From positions 6,172,553 through 6,236,552 of the forward strand of contig NZ_CP032084.1 in NCBI RefSeq assembly GCF_003600685.1: a stretch of DNA of 64,000 bases, given 5' to 3'. The position numbers and the translations under genes are program-made. Below are positions 54,031-63,595 of the stretch, in pieces. This stretch comes from Achromobacter sp. B7 (lineage in GTDB: Bacteria; Pseudomonadota; Gammaproteobacteria; Burkholderiales; Burkholderiaceae_B). Every line of letters begins with the position of its first letter. Positions within the stretch are counted from its first letter, which is position 1. The notes beneath the pieces were generated by a model. That model was not told where the DNA came from. It worked only from the letters and a program-made list of their open reading frames with translations, and searched no databases.

Positions 54031-55230
54031 ATGAAAACCATAGACGAAATCGAACGCGCGCACGGCGAGTTGACTGCCTTGCGACGGGACATCCACGCCC
54101 ATCCCGAACTGGCCTTCCAAGAGACGCGCACGTCCAATCTGGTAGCGGAACGCTTGCGCGCATGGGGCCTGGAAGTGCATACGGGCCTAGGCAAGACCGG
54201 TGTGGTCGGCGTGTTGCGCGGCGGCAGCGGCAAGAAGACGATCGGCTTGCGCGCCGACATGGACGCGCTGCCCATGCCCGAGCACAACCGCTTTGCGCAC
54301 AAGTCCACCATCAGCGGCCGCATGCACGGCTGTGGCCATGACGGGCATACCGCCATGCTGCTGGGTGCGGCGCAATACCTGTCCACCCATCGCAATTTCG
54401 ACGGCACCGTCGTGTTCATTTTTCAGCCGGCCGAAGAAGGCGGCAACGCCGGCGCGCGCGCCATGATGCAGGACGGGCTGTTCGACAAGTTTCCGTGCGA
54501 CGCGGTATTCGGCATCCACAACATGCCGGGCATGCCGGTCAACCAGTTTGGCTTTCGGGCCGGCCCCACGATGGCCTCCAGCAACCGGTGGGACATCGTC
54601 ATCAAGGGCGTGGGCGGCCACGCCGCGCAACCGCATGCGTCGGTCGACCCCATCATCGTGGCGGCCGACATGGTGCACGCCTTGCAGACGGTGATCTCGC
54701 GCAGCAAGAACCCCTTGGAACAGGCCGTGCTGTCGATCACGCAGATTCACGCGGGCGATGCCTACAACGTGATTCCCGGAGAGGCCGTGCTGCGCGGCAC
54801 CGTGCGCACGTATTCGGTGGAAACGCTGGATAAGATCGAGGCCGACATGCGCCGCATCGCCACGACCTTGCCGCAGGTTTATGGCGGCACGGGCGAGCTG
54901 GATTTCGTGCGGGCCTATCCGCCGCTGGTGAACTGGGAAAACGAAACGGCCTTTGCGGCCAAGGTGGCTGAAGACGCGTTCGGCGCGGAAAACGTGTTGC
55001 GCGACATGCCGCCTTTCATGGGCGCGGAAGATTTTTCTTTCTTCCTGGAAGCGATCCCCGGCGCGTATCTGTTCCTGGGCAATGGCGATGGCGATCACCG
55101 CATGGAAAGCTATCACGGCATGGGTCCGTGCCAGTTGCACAACCCGAACTATGACTTCAACGACGCGTTGTTGCCGGTGGGCGCCACGTATTGGGTGAAG
55201 CTGGTCGAGGCCTATTTGCCGGCTGCGTAA
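54031..55230 (+). CDS. M20 family amidohydrolase (hippurate hydrolase-like)
   Basis: The 399-residue enzyme is of the M20D type with metal-site motifs GLRADMDALPM, MHGCGHDGHTAMLLGAA, FQPAEEGGNAGARAM and GVGGHAAQPH. It should hydrolyse an N-acyl amino acid or similar amide. It follows the peptide-type ABC operon by 138 bp in the same direction, so imported amides may be its substrate. No strong ribosome site is seen. Confidence 0.9.
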   Translation: MKTIDEIERAHGELTALRRDIHAHPELAFQETRTSNLVAERLRAWGLEVHTGLGKTGVVGVLRGGSGKKTIGLRADMDALPMPEHNRFAHKSTISGRMHGCGHDGHTAMLLGAAQYLSTHRNFDGTVVFIFQPAEEGGNAGARAMMQDGLFDKFPCDAVFGIHNMPGMPVNQFGFRAGPTMASSNRWDIVIKGVGGHAAQPHASVDPIIVAADMVHALQTVISRSKNPLEQAVLSITQIHAGDAYNVIPGEAVLRGTVRTYSVETLDKIEADMRRIATTLPQVYGGTGELDFVRAYPPLVNWENETAFAAKVAEDAFGAENVLRDMPPFMGAEDFSFFLEAIPGAYLFLGNGDGDHRMESYHGMGPCQLHNPNYDFNDALLPVGATYWVKLVEAYLPAA

Positions 55231-55279
55231 CGCCCGCCAATAACCGATCGGCTATTTGCTAATACGCGACAGCCATGAA

Positions 55280-55307
55280 GCCGCGAGCCTTTGTCTCGCG
55301 GCTTTTT
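55280..55307 (+). terminator. Intrinsic terminator after amidohydrolase
   Basis: GCCGCGAG (55280-55287) pairs with CTCGCGGC (55295-55302) around a 7-base loop and is followed by T5. It separates the peptide-type operon from the dioxygenase operon. Confidence 0.9.
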
Positions 55308-55417
55308 CTATATGACGTGCAGCTTTGATCAAACGCCGATAACTTCGTTTGAGATACAAGGCGAGGTTTCCATAATCGATCGTTCCAGATAGGCCGCAAG
55401 GCAACACGGAGCGATCG

Positions 55418-56326
55418 ATGTCCCAGAGCAACGCCCTGCGGCGCGAAGTAGACGCCGCCCCCGCCCTTCGGGCGCAGTCATTTGATATCAAGCCCCTGCC
55501 CGGCCCCGTCGGCGCGGAGCTCATTGGCCTGGATCTGTCTCAGGCGCTGACCACGGCGGACTTCTCTCGCGTGCATCAGGCGCATCTGGACCACCACCTG
55601 TTGGTGTTCCGCGACCAACGGATCACGCCGCAACAGCATATCGATTTCAGCCGCCGCTTTGGTCCGCTGATGATCCATGTGCTGCATCAGTTTCATCTGC
55701 CTGGCCATCCCGAAATCCTTACCGTGTCCAACATCGTGGAAGACGGCAAGCCCATCGGCCTGGGCGATGCGGGCAAGTACTGGCATTCGGATATTTCATA
55801 CAAGGAATTGCCCAGCCTGGGCTCGTTGCTGCACGCGCAGGAGCTGCCCTCCGAAGGCGGCGATACCTTGTTCGCCAACATGCACCTGGCGTATGACACG
55901 CTGCCCGCGGCGTTGCGCAATGCCATCGTCGGCAAGCGGGCCGTGCACTCGTACCTGGCGCAGTACGGGCAGCTGCAAAAAGAAGGCAACTGGCGGCCTA
56001 ACCTCAGCGCGCAACAGATTGCGCAGGTGCAAGAGGTGGTGCATCCGGTCGTGCGCACGCATCCCGAAAACGGCCGTCGCGCGTTGTTCGTCAGCGAAGG
56101 ATTCACGACGCGCATCGTCGGACTGCCCGAAGACGAAAGCCGGGCGTTGCTGGCGGAACTGTTCGCGCATAGCGTGCGCCCCGAACACATCTATCGCCAC
56201 CGTTGGCAGCCGCACGATCTGGTGTTCTGGGACAACCGCTCGCTGATCCATCTGGCGGGCGGCACGCCGGACCACCTGCGCCGAAAGCTGTACCGCACGA
56301 CCATCGAAGGCGATGTGCCGTTCTGA
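55418..56326 (+). CDS. TauD/TfdA-family Fe(II)/2-oxoglutarate dioxygenase
   Basis: The 302-residue enzyme has the facial triad His123-x-Asp125 (YWHSDISYKE) and a distal His near 278 (NRSLIHLAGG), with the 2-oxoglutarate-binding Arg near 293 (LYRTTI). GGAG precedes the start. Such enzymes hydroxylate taurine, alkyl sulfates or sulfonates, or aryloxyacetates, releasing sulfite or an alcohol. The TauABC-like transporter immediately downstream suggests an imported sulfonate or similar anion. The exact substrate is unknown. Confidence 0.92.
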   Translation: MSQSNALRREVDAAPALRAQSFDIKPLPGPVGAELIGLDLSQALTTADFSRVHQAHLDHHLLVFRDQRITPQQHIDFSRRFGPLMIHVLHQFHLPGHPEILTVSNIVEDGKPIGLGDAGKYWHSDISYKELPSLGSLLHAQELPSEGGDTLFANMHLAYDTLPAALRNAIVGKRAVHSYLAQYGQLQKEGNWRPNLSAQQIAQVQEVVHPVVRTHPENGRRALFVSEGFTTRIVGLPEDESRALLAELFAHSVRPEHIYRHRWQPHDLVFWDNRSLIHLAGGTPDHLRRKLYRTTIEGDVPF

Positions 56327-56371
56327 AAACGCGCCGGCGCCGACACAAAGCACTTATCCACAGGGAACACC

Positions 56372-57415
56372 ATGCGCATGTCATCTGCACTTCGGGATCG
56401 TCTGATCCAAACCGCTACCGGCGCGGGTCTGGCGTTGGTCTTGGCGGTGTTGGCGCTGGCCTCGCCCACGCCGGCCATGGCCGAAGGGCGCATCCGCATC
56501 GCGGAACAATACGGCATCGTGTACCTGCTGCTGAATGTGGCGCGCGACCAGCAACTGATCGAAAAGCACGGCAAGGCCGAAGGTGTGGATATCTCGGTTG
56601 AATGGGCAAAGCTGTCGGGCGGCTCGGCTGTGAACGACGCGCTGTTGTCCGGGGCGGTGGATATCGCGGGCGCAGGCGTGGGACCGCTGCTGACGATTTG
56701 GGACCGCACGCGCGGCAAGCAGAACGTGAAGGGCGTGGCGTCGCTGGGCAATTTTCCCTATTACCTGGTCACCAACAACCCCAATGTGAAAACCATTGCC
56801 GACTTCACCGACAAGGACCGCATCGCGGTGCCCGCGGTGGGCGTATCGGTGCAGTCGCGGGTATTGCAGCTGGCGTCGGCCAAGCTCTGGGGCGACGCGC
56901 AATTCAACAAGCTGGACAAGATTTCCGTGGCGTTGCCGCACCCGGATGCCGCCGCCGCCATCATTGCGGGCGGCACCGAAATCACCGGGCATTTCGGCAA
57001 CCCGCCCTTCCAGGAGCAAGAGCTGGCCGAAAACCCCAACGCGCGCATCGTGCTCAATTCCTATGACGTGCTGGGCGGGCCCAGTTCGTCCACCGTGTTG
57101 TTCGCCACCGAGAAATTCCGCCGCGACAATCCCAAGACGTACAAGGCGTTCCAGGCGGCACTGAAAGAAGCGGCCGCGTTCGCCGCCGCCAATCCCGAGA
57201 AGGCCGCCGATACGTATTTGCGCGTGACCGGCGCCAAACAGGACCGCGAGTTTTTGATCAAGGTCATCAAGAACCCGGACGTGCAATTCAAGCTGGAACC
57301 GCAGAACACGTACGCGCTGGCGCAATTCATGCATCAGGTGGGCGCCATCAAGAACGCGCCGGCCAGCTGGCGTGACTACTTCTTCGACGACGCGGTGACC
57401 GCGCAAGGAAGCTGA
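56372..57415 (+). CDS. SsuA/TauA-like ABC substrate-binding protein
   Basis: The 347-residue protein has a signal peptide (cleavage near AMA-E, residue 38) and the NMT1/nitrate-taurine fold: RIRIAEQYGIVYLLLNVARDQQLIEKHGKAEGVD, LLSGAVDIAGAGVGPLL and IAVPAVGVSVQSRVLQLA. It delivers the ligand to the permease encoded 0.85 kb downstream. AGGGA precedes the start and overlaps an exact DnaA box (56354-56362). Confidence 0.92.
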   Translation: MRMSSALRDRLIQTATGAGLALVLAVLALASPTPAMAEGRIRIAEQYGIVYLLLNVARDQQLIEKHGKAEGVDISVEWAKLSGGSAVNDALLSGAVDIAGAGVGPLLTIWDRTRGKQNVKGVASLGNFPYYLVTNNPNVKTIADFTDKDRIAVPAVGVSVQSRVLQLASAKLWGDAQFNKLDKISVALPHPDAAAAIIAGGTEITGHFGNPPFQEQELAENPNARIVLNSYDVLGGPSSSTVLFATEKFRRDNPKTYKAFQAALKEAAAFAAANPEKAADTYLRVTGAKQDREFLIKVIKNPDVQFKLEPQNTYALAQFMHQVGAIKNAPASWRDYFFDDAVTAQGS

Positions 57416-57416
57416 C

Positions 57417-58253
57417 ATGTCATCGATCGCGCCCGGCCCTGTGGATAACGTTCAAAAAGCGTCGCCCTTGCTGGCTGTGGATAAGGTGACGATCGAATAT
57501 AAGACGCGTGAAAGGCGCGTGCGCGCCACGCACGAGGTCAGTTTTGACGTGCATGCAGCGGATCGATTCATTCTGTTGGGGCCGTCGGGTTGCGGCAAAT
57601 CGACGCTGCTCAAGGCCGTGGCCGGCTTCATCCCACCCACGGATGGCCGCATCGCGATTGATGGGCAGGCCGTGACGGGGCCCGGGCCCGACCGCATTGT
57701 CGTCTTCCAGGAATTCGATCAGTTGCCACCTTGGAAAACCTTGCGTCAGAACGTGGCGTTTCCGCTGGTGGCGTCGCGCAGGCTGGGGCGGCGCGAAGCG
57801 GATGAACGCGCCATGCACTATCTGGACAAGGTGGGTCTGGCTGCGTTTGCCGACGCCTATCCGCACACGCTGTCGGGCGGCATGAAGCAACGTGTGGCGA
57901 TTGCGCGGGCGTTGGCCATGCAACCGCGAGTACTGTTGATGGACGAGCCCTTTGCCGCGTTGGACGCCCTGACGCGTCGACGCATGCAGGAAGAACTGAT
58001 GGCGCTATGGGATGACGTGCGCTTTACCTTGCTGTTCGTCACGCATTCGATCGAAGAGGCGCTGGTATTGGGGCGCCGGGTGCTGTTGCTGTCACCCCAT
58101 CCGGGTCGGGTGCGGGCGGAACTGAATGCGCACGCCTATGGCTTGCAGACGCAGGGCTCCGCCGGCTTTCAGGCTGCCGCGCGCCGCATCCACGACCTGT
58201 TGTTCGAATCGCCGGCGGCTTCCCCTGCGGTGGCCGAGCGCGCGGCGGCTTAA
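57417..58253 (+). CDS. SsuB/TauB-like ABC transporter ATPase
   Basis: The 278-residue ATPase has Walker A GPSGCGKST, Q-loop FQEFDQLPPWKTLRQN, signature LSGGMKQRVAIA, Walker B LLMDEPFAALD and switch VTHSIEEAL. It begins one base after the binding-protein stop. Two exact DnaA boxes lie in its first 70 bases (57440 and 57476). Confidence 0.94.
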   Translation: MSSIAPGPVDNVQKASPLLAVDKVTIEYKTRERRVRATHEVSFDVHAADRFILLGPSGCGKSTLLKAVAGFIPPTDGRIAIDGQAVTGPGPDRIVVFQEFDQLPPWKTLRQNVAFPLVASRRLGRREADERAMHYLDKVGLAAFADAYPHTLSGGMKQRVAIARALAMQPRVLLMDEPFAALDALTRRRMQEELMALWDDVRFTLLFVTHSIEEALVLGRRVLLLSPHPGRVRAELNAHAYGLQTQGSAGFQAAARRIHDLLFESPAASPAVAERAAA

Positions 58254-58267
58254 GGCTGGGGCGACCG

Positions 58268-59146
58268 ATGAATACGCTACACGCCGCCACGCCCCCGATC
58301 CGCGCCGAGGTGGAATACGACCTGCCGCCCTTGCCCGCGCAGACCGCCCAGACGCCCCTGCCCTGGCAAGAGCGGCTGTGGCGGCACGCCGCCTTGCGCA
58401 AAACGTTCATCCTGGTGTTGCTGGCCTGCGTGTGGGAGCTGGCGGCGCGCTATACCGATAACGACCTGCTGCTGCCCGGCGCGTGGCAGACCGCGCAGGC
58501 GTTCGCCCAGGGCATTGCCAACGGCGAGCTATTGGCGCGCGCCGGCCAGTCGTTGCGCGTCTTGGTGCAGGGTTATCTGGCGGGCGTGGTGCTGGCCTTC
58601 GTGCTGACCACGCTGGCCGTGTCGACGCGCTTCGGCCGCGACCTGCTTTCCACCTTGACGGCCATGTTCAACCCGCTGCCGGCTATTGCCCTGCTGCCCC
58701 TGGCGCTGCTGTGGTTCGGCCTGGGCGAAGGCAGCCTGGTGTTCGTGCTGATCCATTCCGTGCTGTGGGCGTTGGCGCTGAACATGTATGCGGGCTTTCT
58801 GGGCGTATCCGAAACGCTGCGCATGGCAGGCCGCAATTACGGGCTGACGGGGCTGCGCTATGTGTTGCAGATTCTGGTGCCGGCCGCGCTGCCGGCGATC
58901 CTGGCCGGGCTGAAGATTGGCTGGGCATTCGCATGGCGCACGTTGATTGCCGCGGAACTGGTCTTTGGCGCGTCCAGCGGCAAGGGGGGCCTGGGCTGGT
59001 ACATCTTTCAGAACCGCAACGAGTTATACACAGATCGCGTGTTCGCCGGGCTGGCCGCGGTGGTGGTTATCGGCCTGCTTGTGGAAAACCTGGCGTTCGA
59101 CACGTTGGAGCGTTTGACGGTGCGGCGCTGGGGCATGCAGCGTTAA
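58268..59146 (+). CDS. SsuC/TauC-like ABC transporter permease
   Basis: The 292-residue permease has six predicted membrane helices and the EAA-type loop (AGRNYGLTGLRYVLQILVPAALPAILAGLKIGWAFAWRTLIAAEL), typical of nitrate/sulfonate importers. It completes the transporter encoded with the TauD-like enzyme and is followed by a strong terminator. Confidence 0.93.
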   Translation: MNTLHAATPPIRAEVEYDLPPLPAQTAQTPLPWQERLWRHAALRKTFILVLLACVWELAARYTDNDLLLPGAWQTAQAFAQGIANGELLARAGQSLRVLVQGYLAGVVLAFVLTTLAVSTRFGRDLLSTLTAMFNPLPAIALLPLALLWFGLGEGSLVFVLIHSVLWALALNMYAGFLGVSETLRMAGRNYGLTGLRYVLQILVPAALPAILAGLKIGWAFAWRTLIAAELVFGASSGKGGLGWYIFQNRNELYTDRVFAGLAAVVVIGLLVENLAFDTLERLTVRRWGMQR

Positions 59147-59148
59147 AT

Positions 59149-59183
59149 AAAAAGGGCGATTCCGTGTGGAACCGCCCTTTTTT
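59149..59183. terminator. Bidirectional terminator between permease and katA
   Basis: AAAGGGCG and CGCCCTTT with an inner TTCC/GGAA pair form a stem around GTGT, followed by T on the plus strand and by T-rich sequence on the minus strand. It serves two convergent genes. Confidence 0.85.
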
Positions 59184-59245
59184 CTCGTGCCACGGGATGG
59201 CAGCTTGCCGGGCTTACAGGCTTATCGCTCTATCGCCTTATAGCG

Positions 59246-60691
59246 TTACAGCGTCAGCCCCAGCGCCTTGGCCACGCCCGCCGCGTAGGCCGGATCGGCC
59301 TTCTTGAAGTGTTCCAGCTGACGGCGCTGGATTTCTTCCGGCACGCCCGCCATGTGGCGGCCGATGTTGCCGAACAGCAGCTCCTGCTTTTCCGGCGTCA
59401 TCAGGCGGAACAGATTGCCCGGCTGCGAGTAGTAGTCGTCATCCACGCGATGGTTCCAACGTGCCGCGGCCTGGCCGTCCAGCGCCAGCGGCGGTTCGCC
59501 GGCGGACGGCGTTTCCTTCCACTCGCCGGCGCTGTTGGGCTCGTAGTTCAGCGTGCCGCCCACGTTGCCGTCGACACGGCCCGCGCCGTCGCGGTGAAAG
59601 CTGTGGAACGGGCAGCGCGGCGCGTTCACCGGAATCTGGTGGTGATTGATCCCCAAGCGGTAGCGGTGCGTGTCGCCGTAGGAAAACAGGCGTCCCTGCA
59701 ACATCTTGTCCGGCGAAAAATCGATGCCCGGCACGATGTTGGCCGGCGTGAAGGCGGCCTGCTCCACTTCCGCGAAATAGTTTTCGGGGTTCTTGTTCAG
59801 TTCCAGCACGCCCACTTCAATCAGCGGGTAGTCGCCATGCGGCCAGACCTTGGTCAGGTCGAACGGGTTGATGTGATACGTCGCGGCTTCCGCCTCGGGC
59901 ATGATCTGCACCTTCAGCGTCCACTTCGGGAAGTTCTTGTTTTCGATGTTCTCGAACAGATCGCGCTGCGAGCTTTCGCGGTCATGCGCAACGACCTGGG
60001 CGGCTTCTTCGTCGCTCATACAGACCACGCCCTGCTGCGACTTGAAGTGGAACTTCACGTAGAAGCGTTCGCCGTCCTTGTTGACGAAGCTGAACGTGTG
60101 CGAGCCAAAGCCGTGCTGCTGGCGCAGGTTGGCGGGAATGCCGCGGTCGCTCATCAGGATGGTGACCTGGTGCAGCGATTCGGGGCTGAGCGACCAGAAA
60201 TCCCAGGCGGCGGTGGCGCTGCGCAGGTTGGTCTTGGGATCGCGCTTTTGCGTGTGGATAAAGTCGGGAAACTTCAGCGGGTCGCGGATGAAGAAGACCG
60301 GAGTGTTGTTGCCAACCAGATCCCAGTTGCCTTCGTCGGTGTAGAACTTGATGGCAAAGCCGCGCACGTCGCGTTCGGCGTCCGCCGCGCCGCGTTCGCC
60401 GGCCACGGTCGAAAAGCGCAGGAACAACGGAGTTTGCTTGCCGACCTGCGAAAAGATGCTGGCGCGCGTGTAGCGCGAAATGTCGTGCGTGACGGTGAAG
60501 GTGCCGTAGGCGCCGGAGCCCTTGGCGTGAACCACGCGTTCGGGGATGCGTTCGCGGTCGAAGTGGGCCAGTTTCTCAATCAGCCAGAAGTCCTGCAACA
60601 GCGCGGGGCCGCGCGGGCCGGCGGTGAGCGTGTTGTTATTGTCTGCCACCGGGGCGCCTGAGGCGGTGGTCAGATTCTTCTTGTCGGTCAT
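59246..60691 (-). CDS. katA: Monofunctional haem catalase
   Basis: The 481-residue enzyme decomposes hydrogen peroxide. The distal His55 motif ([14 protein letters not shown]), the [11 protein letters not shown]sn segment and the haem-ligand tyrosine motif ([14 protein letters not shown]) are intact. Its size matches small-subunit clade 3 catalases. No signal peptide is seen, so it is cytoplasmic. A LysR-type dyad about 150 bp upstream could be an OxyR site. Confidence 0.97.
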   Translation of the reverse strand: MTDKKNLTTASGAPVADNNNTLTAGPRGPALLQDFWLIEKLAHFDRERIPERVVHAKGSGAYGTFTVTHDISRYTRASIFSQVGKQTPLFLRFSTVAGERGAADAERDVRGFAIKFYTDEGNWDLVGNNTPVFFIRDPLKFPDFIHTQKRDPKTNLRSATAAWDFWSLSPESLHQVTILMSDRGIPANLRQQHGFGSHTFSFVNKDGERFYVKFHFKSQQGVVCMSDEEAAQVVAHDRESSQRDLFENIENKNFPKWTLKVQIMPEAEAATYHINPFDLTKVWPHGDYPLIEVGVLELNKNPENYFAEVEQAAFTPANIVPGIDFSPDKMLQGRLFSYGDTHRYRLGINHHQIPVNAPRCPFHSFHRDGAGRVDGNVGGTLNYEPNSAGEWKETPSAGEPPLALDGQAAARWNHRVDDDYYSQPGNLFRLMTPEKQELLFGNIGRHMAGVPEEIQRRQLEHFKKADPAYAAGVAKALGLTL

Positions 60692-60840
60692 AGCACACTC
60701 CGTACGTAATTCTGGGAGGCGCGAGCCGGTGCGGGCCCGTGCCGTGTTGTGGATACTGCCCGACGCGTGGCGCAGGGCAGTATGTGGGACACATCATAGG
60801 GGCCAAGGTTGCGTTTGTGAAGTTGATTGAAACAGCATTG

Positions 60841-60861
60841 TCGATTATTAAAACCTATCGA
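60841..60861. promoter_or_regulatory. Possible OxyR/LysR-type site upstream of katA
   Basis: TCGAT-N11-ATCGA is a perfect 5-bp dyad with LysR-type spacing in an AT-rich patch, 150-170 bp before the katA start. OxyR control of katA is known in related bacteria. The match to the full OxyR consensus is weak. Confidence 0.4.
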
Positions 60862-60914
60862 CTATGGACTCATCTCCAGGAACGGTCTGTGGCGCCGGGA
60901 CGCCCGGCGCGCAT

Positions 60915-60945
60915 AAAAAAACCGGCCACAAGGACCGGTTTTTTT
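60915..60945. terminator. Bidirectional intrinsic terminator after yidC
   Basis: ACCGG (60921-60925) pairs with CCGGT (60935-60939), and the stem is extended by an A6-T6 pair. It lies just after the yidC stop and ends the yidC-side transcript. Confidence 0.85.
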
Positions 60946-60973
60946 GAGACTTCAAAGGTCAGGCGGATCGGAT

Positions 60974-62653
60974 TTACCGGTTTGCCGCCGCTTCGGTCTT
61001 GCGCTGCATGGAGCGGGTGATGGACCACTGCTGCGCGATCGACAAGGTGTTGTTCACGCACCAGTACAGCACCAGGCCGGCCGGGAAGAAGAACATCATC
61101 CCGCCAAACACCAGCGGCATGATCATCATGACCTTGGCCTGGATGGGGTCCGGCGGCGTGGGGTTCAGTTTGATCTGCAGGAACATGGTGGCCATCATGA
61201 TGGCGGGCAGAATGAAGTACGGGTCACGGATCGACAGGTCATGGACCCACAGAATCCACGGCGCGCCGCGCATTTCTACGCTGGCCAGCAGCACCCAGTA
61301 CAGCGAGATGAACACCGGGATCTGCACCACCATCGGCAAGCAGCCGCCCAGCGGGTTGATCTTTTCGGTGCGGTACATCTCCATCATGGCGGCGTTCAGC
61401 TTTTGCTTGTCGTCGCCGTACTTTTCCTTCAGGGCTTGCAGGCGCGGGGCCACTTGCTTCATGCGAGCCATCGAGCGGTAGCTTGCGGCGGCCAGCGGGA
61501 AGAAGATGGCCTTGATCAGCACGGTCAGCGCCACGATCGTCCAGCCCCAGTTGCCCAGCAACGAGTGCAGCCAGGTCATCAGCGTGAACAGCGGCTTGGC
61601 GATGATGGTCAGCCAACCGTAGTCGACCACCAGTTCCAGGCCGGGGGCGAGCGCCGCCATGGCTTTCTGGTCTTGCGGACCGACCCACAGGTGCGAGTCC
61701 ACGCGCGAGGCCGAACCGGGGGCGATTTCGCCAACGGCTTCAATGCTGCGGGCGGCGTACAGGTTCTTCTGGACTTCCAGCAGTTCGTTCGTACGCGGCT
61801 TGCCTTGCGGCGGCACCCAGGCAGTGGCGAAGTAGTGCTGCACCACGGCGATCCAGCCGTTGTCCGCCTGCTTGATGTAGTTGGCCTTTTTCTTCTCGAT
61901 GTCGCTGAACGTGCTCTTCTGGAACTTGTCCTGCTCGGAGTAGACGGCGAAACCGGTGAACGTGTGATAGAAGCTGGACGTGTCGGCCGGGTCGTTGCCG
62001 TCGCGTTCCAGCTGCAGGTACAGCGCGGGCGTGACGGGGGCGGAACCGACGTTGGCCAGGTCGTGGCGCACGTCAATGTCGTAGCGGCCCTTGTGCAGGG
62101 TGAACGTCTTGGTGACCTTCACGCCACCCGATTCACCTTCGAACGACACGACCAGGTTGTCGCCGGTCATCTGGCGTTCGGTGGACGTGACGCGGAAAGG
62201 CGTCTGGTGCGTGGGGAAGCTCTGGCCATTGGGCGCGCCGACCACGCCGGACTGCACGACGTAGTTCAAGCCAGCCGAACGGTCCAGCAGCACGGTGGGC
62301 TTGTCGGCCTGGCCGGTTGCCGGGTACTTCAGCAGCTCGGCGCGCACCAACTGGGCGCCCATGGTGTCGAACGTCAGGCGCAGCACGTCCGTAGTGATGA
62401 CGACTTCTTCCGAACGCGCGGCAGCGGGTGCGGTGGCGCCGGGCACGGCCGACGGCGCGGTGGCCGTGGATGTGGGGGCGCTGGGCACCGAAGGCGTGGC
62501 GTTATTGGCGCCGGCCTGCGGTTCAGCCGTGCTGGCCGCGGGCGTCGGGCCCCCGAACAGGGACGGCTTGCCGTTATGGATTTGCCAGTTGTTCCAGAGG
62601 AGCAACAGCGAAAAGGAAAAAATCATCCAGAGGACGGTTCGTCGGATATCCAT
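60974..62653 (-). CDS. yidC: Membrane protein insertase YidC
   Basis: YidC inserts and folds inner-membrane proteins. The 559-residue protein has an N-terminal membrane anchor (TVLWMIFSFSLLLLWNNWQ), a large periplasmic domain (about 50-340) and the five-helix insertase core (NWGWTIVALTVLIKAIFFPLA, then GCLPMVVQIPVFISLYWVL). It ends KTEAAANR. It follows yidD in the conserved rpmH-rnpA-yidD-yidC order. Confidence 0.98.
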   Translation of the reverse strand: MDIRRTVLWMIFSFSLLLLWNNWQIHNGKPSLFGGPTPAASTAEPQAGANNATPSVPSAPTSTATAPSAVPGATAPAAARSEEVVITTDVLRLTFDTMGAQLVRAELLKYPATGQADKPTVLLDRSAGLNYVVQSGVVGAPNGQSFPTHQTPFRVTSTERQMTGDNLVVSFEGESGGVKVTKTFTLHKGRYDIDVRHDLANVGSAPVTPALYLQLERDGNDPADTSSFYHTFTGFAVYSEQDKFQKSTFSDIEKKKANYIKQADNGWIAVVQHYFATAWVPPQGKPRTNELLEVQKNLYAARSIEAVGEIAPGSASRVDSHLWVGPQDQKAMAALAPGLELVVDYGWLTIIAKPLFTLMTWLHSLLGNWGWTIVALTVLIKAIFFPLAAASYRSMARMKQVAPRLQALKEKYGDDKQKLNAAMMEMYRTEKINPLGGCLPMVVQIPVFISLYWVLLASVEMRGAPWILWVHDLSIRDPYFILPAIMMATMFLQIKLNPTPPDPIQAKVMMIMPLVFGGMMFFFPAGLVLYWCVNNTLSIAQQWSITRSMQRKTEAAANR

Positions 62654-62701
62654 GGTGCCTACTGAAGTGAATACGGGCCAGCAAAGCCCGCCAGTTTAGC
62701 G

Positions 62702-62977
62702 TCAATCGTGCTCGGTGCGGTGGCTGTGGGAGCAGCACGGGGGGCCATTGGTTCCCTTGGATTGCGGAACCGGATCCCAGCCGCCGGGCGACCACGGATG
62801 GCAACGGCCTATGCGCCGGACCGCCAACCAAAAGCCGCGCCAGGCGCCATGGCGTTCGATTGCTTCAATCGCGTACGCCGAGCAAGTGGGGGTAAAGCGG
62901 CACTGCCTGCCGATCCAGGGACTCAGGAAGAACCTGTAGAACCGGATCGGAAGAATGAGCAGTGCTTTGAAAATCAT
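62702..62977 (-). CDS. yidD: Membrane protein insertion efficiency factor YidD
   Basis: The 91-residue protein has the typical core [34 protein letters not shown] and [15 protein letters not shown] with conserved cysteines. It is thought to assist YidC at the membrane. Its start overlaps the rnpA stop by 4 bp (ATGA). Confidence 0.96.
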   Translation of the reverse strand: MIFKALLILPIRFYRFFLSPWIGRQCRFTPTCSAYAIEAIERHGAWRGFWLAVRRIGRCHPWSPGGWDPVPQSKGTNGPPCCSHSHRTEHD

Positions 62978-63345
62978 CGCAGGATCCGCTCAAAGTGAGC
63001 GTCCACTTCGGCTCTGACCAAGCGTTTTAGCGAGGTGAGCGAAGTGGGCGCGACTTTGCTATGCAAACGCACGACGTAGTCCTTGGCCGGCAACGCCAGA
63101 CGCCGGTGGCGGAACGCTTCGCGGATGACCCGCTTGATGGCGTTGCGCGTACTGGCGTGGGCGGCGAAGCGCTTGGCGATGATCAGCCCCAGTCGTGCAC
63201 AGGCATCCTGGCCGGGGGGCAGATCATTGGGAGCCGAAGTCACAATGAATAACGCCCCTCGAGCAAGACGCCGGCCTTTCAGGGCAGCGGCGAACTCGGA
63301 GGGGCGATGCAGCCGCGCCTCCGGGGGAAGCGTGGAGCGCGGCAT
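62974..63345 (-). CDS. rnpA: Ribonuclease P protein component
   Basis: RnpA is the protein cofactor of RNase P in tRNA 5' maturation. The start [24 protein letters not shown] gives 123 residues. The frame is open to 63420, but those residues look atypical. The RNR signature region ([18 protein letters not shown]) and the [12 protein letters not shown] region are intact. It lies between rpmH and yidD. Confidence 0.94.
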   Translation of the reverse strand: MPRSTLPPEARLHRPSEFAAALKGRRLARGALFIVTSAPNDLPPGQDACARLGLIIAKRFAAHASTRNAIKRVIREAFRHRRLALPAKDYVVRLHSKVAPTSLTSLKRLVRAEVDAHFERILR

Positions 63346-63460
63346 GGACTGCGGGTCAGGCGTTTGCGCGGAACCAGAACGAGATTGCGAGAGGTCTTGC
63401 AATATGGCCGGTCCGTGCAAATAGTCAGGTTTTTCCGGAAAGGAACCGGAAAACCAGAAC

Positions 63461-63595
63461 TTAGACAGCCAGACGCTTGCGGCCCTTGGCGCGGCGGGCG
63501 TTCAGGATGGCGCGGCCAGCGCGGGTTTTCATGCGCACGCGAAAGCCATGGGTGCGCTTGCGGCGGGTGACGGAAGGTTGGTAGGTACGTTTCAT
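63461..63595 (-). CDS. rpmH: 50S ribosomal protein L34
   Basis: This 44-residue basic protein reads [20 protein letters not shown] at the start and ends GRKRLAV. It is complete and typical of L34. It is the first gene of the rpmH-rnpA-yidD-yidC set and is divergent from the dnaA region at the window edge. Confidence 0.98.
   Translation of the reverse strand: MKRTYQPSVTRRKRTHGFRVRMKTRAGRAILNARRAKGRKRLAV

Noticed and set aside
59309..60661. Open frame opposite katA
   Set aside because: It is a shadow of katA, whose motifs are complete on the minus strand.
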